Below, piece after piece: positions 8,131-16,162 of a stretch of 42,000 nucleotides of DNA. The translations under genes and the position numbers were made by a program. Within the stretch, counting starts at the first letter, position 1, and every line of letters begins with the position of its first letter. The notes beneath the pieces are model-generated. The model saw only the letters and a program-made list of their open reading frames with translations. It was not told the origin of the DNA and did not search any database. Source of the stretch: Bernardetia sp. (GTDB taxonomy: Bacteria; Bacteroidota; Bacteroidia; Cytophagales; Bernardetiaceae); contig NZ_JAHDIG010000041.1 in the NCBI RefSeq assembly GCF_020630935.1, positions 1 through 42,000 on the forward strand, given 5' to 3'.

Positions 8131-8454
8131 ATGCATCCTTTATTTAGCCAGCCATCTGTCCCTCAAAGAAAAGAACTTACCGAAACCCTTATCAAAACGC
8201 TTACTGATTCAGAAGAACAACTAGATAATACATTAGAAAGAGAATTAGTTTTGTTTGATGATAACAAGAATAAACCTAGCTACGTCATCGAAATACTTGT
8301 TCAGACGTGTAAACTTTCACTAGATGATGCTTTTGATGTTGTAACCGAAGCCAGCAAAAAAGGACATTCTACCATCACGACAGGAACTTTTAACCAGCTC
8401 AAACCTCTACGAAAGGCTATTTGTGATAAAAATATTTGGGTAGAAATTTTATGA
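8131..8454 (+). CDS. Degenerate ClpS-like adaptor protein
   Basis: The 107-residue protein matches Bacteroidota ClpS in layout: ELVLFDDNKNKPSYVIEIL (38-56), TCKLSLDDAF, then GTFNQLKPLRKAI and a C-terminal VEI. ClpS binds ClpA/ClpC and delivers N-degron substrates. Here the residues that read the N-degron are changed. The canonical NDD is DDN (43-45) in an ungapped alignment, and the conserved His of the VHYKGK segment is Ser75. It may therefore bind ClpC but select other substrates, or none. The Crp/Fnr gene starts 34 bases downstream and may be co-transcribed. The fold is fairly sure; the function is open. Confidence 0.65.
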   Translation: MHPLFSQPSVPQRKELTETLIKTLTDSEEQLDNTLERELVLFDDNKNKPSYVIEILVQTCKLSLDDAFDVVTEASKKGHSTITTGTFNQLKPLRKAICDKNIWVEIL

Positions 8455-8488
8455 TTTTTAGAAAAAAATGACTCTATAAAGTAACAAA

Positions 8489-9097
8489 ATGATAGACTTA
8501 GAAAAATTAAACCATTATTTTGGAATATTTAAGGGGTTGGGCTTACAAGACCTCAAAGATATGTTTGCAAGTGTAAGCCGAAAAAAACTTGCTCCTTTAG
8601 AATTTTTTATTGAAGAAGGTGAAACCAAAAGACAAATTGCTTATGTCAAAAAAGGACTTATTCGTTCATTTTTAGTCAATGAGAAAGGGGAGGAAGTTAC
8701 AACCATGGTACGTTGGGAAGACCAATTTTTTTCGTCTCACGACATCATTTTACATAACTCTCCATCTCGTTTTTATTATCAAGCCCTAGAAAAAACAGAG
8801 CTTTTAGTCGTCGATTATGATTTGGCGCAAGAAATAATGAAACGGAATCCCAAACTAGAACAAGGGCGAAAATATTTTCTACTAGATATGCTCAAAGAAT
8901 CTATTGAAAGGGTAGAATCTTTTATATTGTACTCTCCAGAAGAACGTTACATAGAGTTTGTAAAGGCAAAACCAGATATTGTAAATAGAGTCCCAGATAA
9001 ATACATTGCCACTATTTTGGGAATGACTCCTGTTTCGCTTTCAAGAATTCGAAAACGTATCGCTACAAAAGAAATGGAACAAGCGAAGCGAAAATAA
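8489..9097 (+). CDS. Crp/Fnr family transcriptional regulator
   Basis: The 202-residue protein has an N-terminal cyclic-nucleotide-binding-like beta-roll (IEEGETKRQIAYVKKGLIRSF, about 38-58) and a C-terminal winged helix with recognition region IATILGMTPVSLSRIRKRI (173-191). It lacks the RxS cAMP-binding signature and the N-terminal Cys cluster of FNR, so its ligand is unknown. Proteins of this kind are very common in Cytophagales, often as single-gene regulators. It is close behind the ClpS-like gene and may regulate itself or the hydroxylase downstream. Confidence 0.85.
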   Translation: MIDLEKLNHYFGIFKGLGLQDLKDMFASVSRKKLAPLEFFIEEGETKRQIAYVKKGLIRSFLVNEKGEEVTTMVRWEDQFFSSHDIILHNSPSRFYYQALEKTELLVVDYDLAQEIMKRNPKLEQGRKYFLLDMLKESIERVESFILYSPEERYIEFVKAKPDIVNRVPDKYIATILGMTPVSLSRIRKRIATKEMEQAKRK

Positions 9098-9223
9098 AAA
9101 AACAAAAAATTAAGAATGAAAAATTATCTACTGAACGAAATTATCTTTTGTTAATCTCTAGAAGCTATGAAGTGTAGTATATTTGTATAAATCAAAACGT
9201 TCAAAATGAGAAGGTTATGATTT

Positions 9224-10045
9224 ATGCACTCTAAAACAAATACTACAATTATGGAATCTCAAACACCTTATTTTTCGCCTTTTCTTCCTGTTTTTATAAA
9301 CCTCATTCGTTATTTTATTTTTGCTGGATTGGCTTTTTTGCTAGTGTACAAAGTTTTCAATTATAAGTTCTTGAAAAACAAGATTCAAAAACGAATTGCA
9401 AAAAACACCGATTTTTTAAGAGAAATAAAAAACTCTATTTTCTCAACTGTAATTTTTGGGTTGGTAGGTTTTGTATTGATTAATAGTTCTATCGGAGAAC
9501 ACACAAAAATTTATAGAAACATTAGTGATTTTTCTATTTGGTGGCTGCCTTTGAGTGGCATTTTGATGCTAATTATTCAAGATACTTATTTTTATTGGGT
9601 TCATAGAGCGATTCATTCTCCAAAGGTTTTCAAATATATTCACCGAGTTCATCATCAGTCGATAAATCCGTCGCCTTGGGCTTCTTATTCTTTTCATTTT
9701 TCAGAAGCAATTATAGAAGCTCTTATTTTTCCAATAATGCTTTTCATTATTCCTCTGCACCCTCTTGTTATTTTCAGTTTTACTTTTGTAGCATTTCTAT
9801 TCAATGTGTATGGGCATTTAGGTTTTGAGATTGTTCCCAAATGGTTTAGATATTCGTGGCTTTTCGAAATCTTCAACACATCGGTACACCACAACCTACA
9901 TCACGAAAAGTTCAAGGGTAACTATGGTCTCTATTTTAGATTTTGGGATAGAGTTATGAATACAGAAAATCCAAACTATGTAAAAGTATTTGATAAAGTA
10001 CAAGAACAGCGATTTGGTGGAAAAACAATTTATTTAATCAATTAA
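9224..10045 (+). CDS. Sterol desaturase / fatty acid hydroxylase superfamily membrane protein
   Basis: The 273-residue integral membrane protein carries the histidine clusters of the di-iron hydroxylase superfamily: HRAIHSP, HRVHHQS, and the later SVHHNLHHEKF. These sit between four or more hydrophobic helices. Members oxidise lipids (sterols, fatty acids, carotenoids); the substrate here cannot be read from sequence. Translation may begin at 9224 or at the second ATG (9251, MESQTPYFS), which keeps all motifs. It stands alone, followed by a lipoprotein gene 79 bases on. Confidence 0.88.
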   Translation: MHSKTNTTIMESQTPYFSPFLPVFINLIRYFIFAGLAFLLVYKVFNYKFLKNKIQKRIAKNTDFLREIKNSIFSTVIFGLVGFVLINSSIGEHTKIYRNISDFSIWWLPLSGILMLIIQDTYFYWVHRAIHSPKVFKYIHRVHHQSINPSPWASYSFHFSEAIIEALIFPIMLFIIPLHPLVIFSFTFVAFLFNVYGHLGFEIVPKWFRYSWLFEIFNTSVHHNLHHEKFKGNYGLYFRFWDRVMNTENPNYVKVFDKVQEQRFGGKTIYLIN

Positions 10046-10124
10046 ACTTTTTTAAATTTTATATGTCTAACAACACAAAACACTCTTAAATTTTTATTCA
10101 ACTCATTTTTAAATTTTATCTATT

Positions 10125-10985
10125 ATGAATATCCAAAGTAAATTATTTCGTTTTTTTGTTCTATTAATTACAGTTTCAATGCTTGGCTTTACGGCTTGTA
10201 AAGAATCGGAAGAAACTGAACCCGAAGAAGATACACAAGCAGCCTTTGACACTTCAAAGGATGTAGAGACAGCAGAAGCACAGTTTTTTGATGCCTACAA
10301 TACAGCATTAGATGGCTTAGATGGCGAGCTAGATGGTTCTCGTTCTGGACGTGTAGAGAGCTGTGCTATCATTACAAATGATGAGGTGGCTAGAGTACTT
10401 ACTATAGATTTTGGCACAGGCTGTGTGGGAGAAGACGGACGCAACCGTAGTGGTAAAATTATGATTGGTTACAGAGATGGAGACAGAAGTACAAGAGATG
10501 AACTGACTATCACTTTTGAAAACTACACAGTTAATGATTATGGCGTAAATGGAACACTTGGCACAAATGGTTTTTCAAAAAACTCGTCTGACCAATGGCA
10601 ATACAACTTGACATTAGAAAATGGAATATTAACTTTCCCAGACCGAAGCATGCAGCTTAGTTTTGAAAAACTTTATACGTGGACAGAAGGAACTGGCAAC
10701 TTAGATGCTGGAGATGATGTATTCACAATCACAGGAAATTCTTCTGGAACAACTGCTGATGGAATAGCCTTTACTTCTACTATCACAACACCTCTAACTA
10801 AAAAATCTATCTGTTGGACAAGTCAAATTATCTATCCTGTAAGTGGTATTTTGACTATAGAATTTACAGGAAACTCAACAGGCAGAGCTGTTCCTAGTGT
10901 TACTTTAGATTATGGAAATGGTGATTGCGATAAAGAAGCAACCATTACGGCAGGTAATAGAACAGAAGTTATCACTTTACCATAA
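10125..10985 (+). CDS. Hypothetical lipoprotein
   Basis: The 286-residue product has a signal peptide ending in the lipobox LGFTAC (Cys25), then an acidic tether (ESEETEPEEDTQ), as in surface-exposed Bacteroidota lipoproteins. The remaining 240 residues are rich in beta-strand, Thr and Gly, with four Cys, including GTGCVGEDGRNRSG and a C-terminal YGNGDCDKEATI. I do not recognise a family. It ends at a strong terminator, so it is probably monocistronic. Confidence 0.8.
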   Translation: MNIQSKLFRFFVLLITVSMLGFTACKESEETEPEEDTQAAFDTSKDVETAEAQFFDAYNTALDGLDGELDGSRSGRVESCAIITNDEVARVLTIDFGTGCVGEDGRNRSGKIMIGYRDGDRSTRDELTITFENYTVNDYGVNGTLGTNGFSKNSSDQWQYNLTLENGILTFPDRSMQLSFEKLYTWTEGTGNLDAGDDVFTITGNSSGTTADGIAFTSTITTPLTKKSICWTSQIIYPVSGILTIEFTGNSTGRAVPSVTLDYGNGDCDKEATITAGNRTEVITLP

Positions 10986-11007
10986 TTTTTGATATTTTTT
11001 ATTTAAG

Positions 11008-11041
11008 TGGACAGGAAAATGAAATCCTGTCCATTTTTTTT
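11008..11041 (+). terminator. Intrinsic terminator of the lipoprotein gene
   Basis: TGGACAGGA (11008-11016) pairs with TCCTGTCCA (11025-11033) and eight T residues follow. It abuts the stop codon of the convergent serine hydrolase at 11040. Confidence 0.85.
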
Positions 11042-12374
11042 ATTCTACTTTCAAGCCTTCCCATTTTGCTCCCTTAAAATCCATCAAAACTTTATATTCA
11101 TTGTTTTCATTTTTTTGAAAAATGATAGATTCAGCAGATTTTTTGTCCCAAAAAAAAGTAGAATCATTTTCTGCAAGAAGTTTTCCACTAAATTTACCAT
11201 CTTGATAAGCAACAAGAGTATCTTTTTCTACGACAAATTTTAGCTTTAGATGTTCTATTTCAGCAAAATCGTAAGTGCCTTCATAATTTGAAAGGATATT
11301 TTGAGGGATTTCGATAGCTGTTCTGTTTACTTCTTTAGGGATTTGATATGGCTTTCCTTCCAAGATATTTTTCAAATCTTCTGTAATCTGTTGGAAAGGA
11401 ATTTCATCGTAGTTGGTTAAAAAGACAATGCTATACTCTTTCTCATAGTTTTTAAAAACGTAAGCTCGTTTCCCTTGTGTTCCTCCTGCGTGTCCGATGA
11501 TATTTTTATCTTGTAAGGCAGAAAAGTAAGGCTCATTTTCCAGATGATTGATAAACTTCGAAAGGTCTTCTACTGTCGAATACAAATGCCCCACCTTACA
11601 ATCGTCTTTTGGAAATTCTAAAATAGGAATAAGTTTTTTGTCTTTTTTATAATGACCGTAGGCATAATTTTTTAGATTTGAGTTATCAAAATCAAAATGT
11701 CCACCAGAGTTTTTCATTTCTAAAGGTTCAAAAAAGGCTTCTTTCAAGTAATTGTGATACGACTTTTGACTAATTTTTGAAATAACATAATACAACAACT
11801 GAAAGCCTACATTCGAATAACGCTCATCTGTATTAGGTTCAAATTCTAACTTTTCCTTTTTTGCAAGTGCTATGATTTCATCCGAACCAAGTTCTAGACA
11901 GTTGTCGTTATTTGTTGTAAACTCTCTAGGCAAGCCCGAACGGTTGTGCATCAGATGTTCTATCGTGATTTTGTTTCCATTGGGGAAATTGGAAATATAT
12001 TTTTCTATAAAGTCATTTCGATTTAGCCTTCCCTCATTTTCTAGTTTTATTACACTTGCTTTGGCAAATAGTTTGGCAATAGAGCGCAAATCAAACTGAT
12101 AGTTTTTCTCTACCCACAAAGAAGGCAGTGAGTCTAGTGGTTTTTGGGAGATATTATAGGCTTTTTGTAGCACTATTTTATTATTCTTTTCTAGCAAAAC
12201 GACACCATTAAACTTTCCTAGATTTGTAAGAGCTTGCATATACTCATCAGCTTTGTAGTGAAGAGAGTCTATTTTTTCTGTGTTTTTTGTATTAGAAATA
12301 GGAGTTTTTTGAGATGTTTGGCAAGCTGACAAGAGAAGAATAAGAAGCAAAGAATAAATGCAGGTAGCTTTCAT
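11040..12374 (-). CDS. Serine hydrolase, beta-lactamase/penicillin-binding-protein-like, lipoprotein
   Basis: I choose the start at 12374 (MKATCIYSLLL), because it yields a proper signal peptide with lipobox LLSAC; the frame is open 19 codons upstream but that extension breaks the signal. The 444-residue product shows the class C-type catalytic set: SIAK (SxxK) after FDLR, YSN in DERYSNVGFQLLYY, and GHAGGTQG as the HxG-type third motif. A C-terminal beta-rich domain follows residue 320. Such proteins are esterases or peptidases acting on peptidoglycan or small esters; antibiotic resistance should not be assumed. The AraC regulator lies 80 bases upstream, on the same strand. Confidence 0.85.
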   Translation of the reverse strand: MKATCIYSLLLILLLSACQTSQKTPISNTKNTEKIDSLHYKADEYMQALTNLGKFNGVVLLEKNNKIVLQKAYNISQKPLDSLPSLWVEKNYQFDLRSIAKLFAKASVIKLENEGRLNRNDFIEKYISNFPNGNKITIEHLMHNRSGLPREFTTNNDNCLELGSDEIIALAKKEKLEFEPNTDERYSNVGFQLLYYVISKISQKSYHNYLKEAFFEPLEMKNSGGHFDFDNSNLKNYAYGHYKKDKKLIPILEFPKDDCKVGHLYSTVEDLSKFINHLENEPYFSALQDKNIIGHAGGTQGKRAYVFKNYEKEYSIVFLTNYDEIPFQQITEDLKNILEGKPYQIPKEVNRTAIEIPQNILSNYEGTYDFAEIEHLKLKFVVEKDTLVAYQDGKFSGKLLAENDSTFFWDKKSAESIIFQKNENNEYKVLMDFKGAKWEGLKVE

Positions 12375-12454
12375 AACTGATTTTTTAAGTGAGTAAATGT
12401 GAGCTACAAAGAAACAAGATAAGTCAGCCAAAAAATTGTAAAAATGGTAAAGGG

Positions 12455-13267
12455 TTATTTATGTCTTTCTAAAAAAGGAGGTAAATCTTTGAAAAATGCA
12501 GAAGGCGAAACTCCACAAATACGTTTAAAATCGTTGTTAAAATGGGCTTGGTCAAAATATCCAAATTCATAACTTAGTTCTGTGAAAGAAAGATTGTGAT
12601 GTCTAACTTTGTGCTTGATAACCTCCATTATTCTGACAATGACAATAAATTTTTTGAGTGTGTAGGTAACTTCATTTTTGAAAATTTTATTGATTGTCTG
12701 TCTGCTCAGTTCAAACTGCTGTGCTAACTCTTGTACTGAAGTGATACCTTTTTTCTCATAAATTTTCTCACAAACAGATTTTACTAATCGAATTTCTTCT
12801 GTAAAAATAGGTTTGTTTTTCTCTACAAAATTAAGAGCTAGTTTTTTCTGTTCTTCAAAATCATTACTACTAAATAATTCTTGGTGTAATTTGGTAACTT
12901 CTTTTCCATAAAGACTTTCTAAATTTATAATCCCTTCTTGCTTGTGGAATTTATTAAGAGGAAAAAAAGAAGCATTGAACCAAGGTTGAACTTTGATTGT
13001 GAAAAATGTAATGGAGTTATCAAATTTGAGCTTATAAGGAGGTTCAGAAAGACTGATAGTGAATGTGTCGTAGTCAATAGGAAGTTTTTTTTTATTCTTT
13101 CCAAATTCTAAGGCTGTTTGCTTTTCGTTGAAAAAAATAAAATCATAACAACCATCATCAATCACAGGTTTGAGCTTTATACCCGAAGTGGCTGGAATGT
13201 GTGCAAAGTAAAATTCCTTAATCAGAGCAGAAGATTCATTACTTAGAATATCGTTTTCTAAAATCAT
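12455..13267 (-). CDS. AraC family transcriptional regulator
   Basis: The 270-residue protein has an N-terminal sensory domain of the DUF6597 kind (residues 10-110) and a C-terminal double helix-turn-helix: SVQELAQQFELSRQTINKIF then LSFTELSYEFGYFDQAHFNNDFKRICGVSPSAF, the latter given here in part only as FDQAHFNNDFKR. The second half is the canonical AraC signature. The serine hydrolase gene follows in the same direction 80 bases downstream and is a plausible target. Confidence 0.9.
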   Translation of the reverse strand: MILENDILSNESSALIKEFYFAHIPATSGIKLKPVIDDGCYDFIFFNEKQTALEFGKNKKKLPIDYDTFTISLSEPPYKLKFDNSITFFTIKVQPWFNASFFPLNKFHKQEGIINLESLYGKEVTKLHQELFSSNDFEEQKKLALNFVEKNKPIFTEEIRLVKSVCEKIYEKKGITSVQELAQQFELSRQTINKIFKNEVTYTLKKFIVIVRIMEVIKHKVRHHNLSFTELSYEFGYFDQAHFNNDFKRICGVSPSAFFKDLPPFLERHK

Positions 13268-13339
13268 TTTATCCTGTGTTTATTTTGAAGCGATTACTTT
13301 TTTTTATCTCTAAATAAGAAAAAACTAAACTATAACATT

Positions 13340-13684
13340 TTGAATTACTATATTCCAAATCAGAAAGAATATCATTTTACTTTTCCTATGAAAGTATTAG
13401 CTAAATATAATGGGCTAGATAACTTAGATACTACAGTTGATGACACTCTAATACCTATCATACTTGAGCCTATCTTGAAAAAACAGGTGGAGTATAAATT
13501 TGATTTTTTGTGGGATAAAAAGAATAATAGTTCTCTCACTATTTGTTTTCAATTAAATGAAGAGAAATTTTCTTTATCTGATGTGATAAATAATTTACAA
13601 AAAAATGAAATGATAGAAGGTCTAAAAGTATTGGCAAGGGAATATGGAAAGATGGTTGAGGCTTTTCACTATGAAAAGACATAA
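13340..13684 (+). CDS. Hypothetical protein, 114 residues
   Basis: The frame begins with a TTG codon at 13340 (NYYIPNQKEYHF); the first ATG is 16 codons later at 13388. The predicted product is a small soluble alpha/beta protein with strand-rich YKFDFLWDKK and SLTICFQLNEEKF and a C-terminal helix EMIEGLKVLAREYGKMV. No family is recognised. It diverges from the AraC regulator and converges on the oxygenase gene, ending eight bases before it. The start is uncertain. Confidence 0.55.
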   Translation: MNYYIPNQKEYHFTFPMKVLAKYNGLDNLDTTVDDTLIPIILEPILKKQVEYKFDFLWDKKNNSSLTICFQLNEEKFSLSDVINNLQKNEMIEGLKVLAREYGKMVEAFHYEKT

Positions 13685-13692
13685 CAATATTT

Positions 13693-14250
13693 CTAAGATA
13701 CTAATCTATACATCACATCACTTCTCAAAACATATTTTCGCCCTTCCAAAACCTCCATTCCTTCGTGGTAGAGTTTATGAAGAAAAATAAGAGCCATTCC
13801 TTCTCTTGGGATAATATTATGCTTTATGAACCTTGTTTCTCCTCCTTTATAGCCGTCGTTGAGATAAATCATAAAGGTAAAATAACTAGCTTCGGAAGCA
13901 TTTCTGATAAAACTTCCGTCTTGGTGTCCTTTAAATTTGTGTCCTTTTTCATATTTATAGAACCTAAAAAGTTCGTTGATACCCACTACTTCACTATTTC
14001 CAATTTTGGGAACAAAAAAATCTTTGCCACGCTCAAAAATAAGGTCAGCAAGCTGCTCATTTTTATGAAATACTCTCTCATTATTTCTCACTTCTGAAAC
14101 TACTTTTCCTGTGTCTATTGTAGCAGCTTCATAACCTAGCTCCTCACTAAGAGCAATATATTTTTTACATTCTTCTGGGCTAAAGAAATTGTTTATTGTA
14201 ATGATTCGGTTTTCTATTAGATGTGTTGCTTTCATTTTAAGATTCTTCAT
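13693..14250 (-). CDS. 2OG-Fe(II) oxygenase, prolyl 4-hydroxylase-like
   Basis: The 185-residue protein is a single jelly-roll dioxygenase domain. The iron ligands are H109 and D111 (GHQDGS) and H162 (YHEGMEV), and R176 in LRSDVMYR is the expected 2-oxoglutarate contact. ECKKYIALSEELGYE near the N terminus is the usual prolyl-hydroxylase helix. Either M1 (14250), overlapping the upstream gene by 14 bases, or M6 (14235), without overlap, could be the start; both suggest translational coupling with the membrane protein before it. The hydroxylated substrate is unknown. Confidence 0.88.
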   Translation of the reverse strand: MKNLKMKATHLIENRIITINNFFSPEECKKYIALSEELGYEAATIDTGKVVSEVRNNERVFHKNEQLADLIFERGKDFFVPKIGNSEVVGINELFRFYKYEKGHKFKGHQDGSFIRNASEASYFTFMIYLNDGYKGGETRFIKHNIIPREGMALIFLHKLYHEGMEVLEGRKYVLRSDVMYRLVS

Positions 14251-15010
14251 ATAAAGTGATTTTATGCTGTAATGAAGAGGTTTTAAAGTCTTCTTGTAAT
14301 TCTTTTATCTTGGTAATGGTTTTTTCATCTTTGAGTATTTTAATTCTTTTTATCTGCCCACTTGTTAGAAAAAGTATGAATGATACGTAGTGAAGATGTT
14401 TTTTATCATTAGGCTTATCAATATTTTTGTCAATAAACTCTAACTTTTCTACTTCTGATAAGTAAATTGTTTTAGATTCAAATAATGACGAAAATACAAC
14501 TTTACTATTGTTTATTTTTATGTTTTTGTAAAAGTGAAAGAGCGTATATAGTAAAAAAATGAAAAGAGCAGAGATCCATAAAGTTCCAAAAACAAAGCCT
14601 AATGATTTATGTATCGAATTCATCAGACCACACAATATGGGAGTAAATAATAACATAAAAATAATAAAGAAGGGGGAGGAATCGTTGGTCAATATTTTAA
14701 AATCATATTTCTTTTCTTCTTCCACTTCTCTCTGAACGTGCTGCTTACTTGGAATTTCTTGTAAGGTAAAAGGCTGGCTACAATGTTTGTTGTCCATATA
14801 ATTCCAAGAGTCTAACAAAAATGCTGACTTACAAGCTCCACAAAGCACAATCTCATCCCCTTCCATAATTACATCTCCTGTAATGGGGTCTTTTCTTTTC
14901 TCTTTTAAGAAATTTTTATGATGTTTATTTTTCTTAGAAAGCGTATGAGGATAAATCATAAAGTTATAGTTGAAACTAATACAAAATAAACAGAAAAACT
15001 CCTTTCTCAA
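14237..15010 (-). CDS. Membrane protein with N-terminal zinc-binding segment
   Basis: The 257-residue product may start at M1 or at M18 (14959, MIYPHTLSKK). A Cys/His segment, VLCGACKSAFLLDSW followed by NKHCSQP, is placed like a RING- or treble-clef-type zinc site (roughly residues 56-82). Two hydrophobic helices follow (about 113-160), then a charged C-terminal domain with repeated Lys-rich strands that resembles a PH-like fold. I do not know the family. It is upstream of, and overlaps or abuts, the oxygenase gene. Confidence 0.6.
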   Translation of the reverse strand: MRKEFFCLFCISFNYNFMIYPHTLSKKNKHHKNFLKEKRKDPITGDVIMEGDEIVLCGACKSAFLLDSWNYMDNKHCSQPFTLQEIPSKQHVQREVEEEKKYDFKILTNDSSPFFIIFMLLFTPILCGLMNSIHKSLGFVFGTLWISALFIFLLYTLFHFYKNIKINNSKVVFSSLFESKTIYLSEVEKLEFIDKNIDKPNDKKHLHYVSFILFLTSGQIKRIKILKDEKTITKIKELQEDFKTSSLQHKITLYEES

Positions 15011-15056
15011 AACTGAACGATGTCAAATTATGAAAAAGGAGTTGAAAATAAGTTTT

Positions 15057-15080
15057 GTCGTTGGAGAAGAAACCAACAAC
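15057..15080 (-). terminator. Hairpin downstream of hemD
   Basis: GTCGTTGG (15057-15064) pairs with CCAACAAC (15073-15080) apart from one mismatch, 21 bases past the hemD stop. It resembles the larger hairpin at 32960-33000 (both read GTCGTT...AACAACG.CTAT), so it may belong to a repeat family. There is no clean U-run. Confidence 0.35.
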
Positions 15081-15101
15081 GGCTATGAAAAAAATATAGT
15101 A

Positions 15102-15902
15102 TTAATCAATACCCAATTCTTCTCTCATCTTACGAATATATTGTTCGATGGCTCCAGTCATAGATGGTGCATTTGGAAGTGGAGCTTCAATGTCTAGTCG
15201 TAGATTGTGGTCTCTTACTGCTTTTGCTGTTGTTGGACCAAAAGCTGCAATACGAGTAGTCTTTTGTTTGAAATCTGGGAAGTTATCAAAAAGAGATTTG
15301 ATTCCAGATGGACTAAAAAAGGCAATTACATCGTAGTTTACATTTTTTAAATCAGACAAATCACTAGAAACTGTAGCATAAATGATAGCTTCTGAATGCT
15401 CAATATTGTTTTCCTTTAAGAAATTTGGAATATCGTCTCTACGAATATCAGAACAAGGGAATAAGAATTTCTCTTTTTTATGCTTGGCAATTACTTTATT
15501 GAGGTCTTCTGCCGTACGGTCGCCTACAAAAAGTTTACGCTTGCGAAGATTGATATATTTTGGAAGATAGATAGCAGTTTGTTCTGACACACAGAAGTAT
15601 TTCATATCTTCTGGAATCGTGATTTTTAACCCTTTACAAAGCGTAAAGAAATGGTCAACAGCATTTCTGCTTGTGAAAATAACGGCTGTGTGGTCTAAGA
15701 TATTGATACGTTGTTTTCTAAACTCACGTAAAGAAACAGGCTGTACTTCAATAAATTTTCTAAAATCTACCTTCACATTATATCTTTGGGCAAGGTCGTG
15801 GTAAGGAGATTTGTCTGTCAGAGGAGCAGGCTGTGAAATCAGTACACTACGAATTTGCTTAGGTTTCGGTGTTGGGTGTGAGGCATTTGCTTCGTTTGCC
15901 AT
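15102..15902 (-). CDS. hemD: Uroporphyrinogen-III synthase
   Basis: The 266-residue protein matches the HemD family of Bacteroidota, with two alternating Rossmann-like lobes. Clear segments are SVLISQPAP at the start, TAVIFTSRNAVDHFF (about 91-105), LFPCSDIRRDDIPNFL, YDVIAFFSPSGIKSLF and IAAFGPTTAKAV, the last being the usual C-terminal signature. It closes linear hydroxymethylbilane to uroporphyrinogen III with inversion of ring D, supplying heme and, through precorrin-2, cobalamin. Its classic neighbour, DUF4271, lies 260 bases upstream on the same strand. Confidence 0.92.
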   Translation of the reverse strand: MANEANASHPTPKPKQIRSVLISQPAPLTDKSPYHDLAQRYNVKVDFRKFIEVQPVSLREFRKQRINILDHTAVIFTSRNAVDHFFTLCKGLKITIPEDMKYFCVSEQTAIYLPKYINLRKRKLFVGDRTAEDLNKVIAKHKKEKFLFPCSDIRRDDIPNFLKENNIEHSEAIIYATVSSDLSDLKNVNYDVIAFFSPSGIKSLFDNFPDFKQKTTRIAAFGPTTAKAVRDHNLRLDIEAPLPNAPSMTGAIEQYIRKMREELGID

Positions 15903-16056
15903 ATCGTTGCAAAAATTGGTTTGTTAAAAACTACGACTAAAACAGTTTGAGCTATAAAAATATTTTTTTCAATAAATCTTTGATAAAAGAGATGTTTTTT
16001 TGAAAAATAATTTATATTTACACAAACTATACATACAGATTTGTCAGATTATCTCT

Positions 16057-16096
16057 AAAAAAGTGTATGAAGTAATTCTAATTACTAATACAACAC
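16057..16096 (-). terminator. Terminator of the DUF4271 gene
   Basis: On the minus strand GTGTTGTATTAGTAATT folds back on AATTACTTCATACAC with small mismatches, followed by seven T residues. It lies 66 bases after the DUF4271 stop and separates that gene from hemD. Confidence 0.6.
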
Positions 16097-16162
16097 ATAC
16101 AATTCGGAAAATTTGGTTTAAAGATTTAGAATTTCAAATTAGTTGTATTATCTGATAATTAG

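Noticed and set aside
12375-12431. 19-residue extension of the serine hydrolase
   Set aside because: The later Met gives a proper lipoprotein signal peptide; the extension would bury it.
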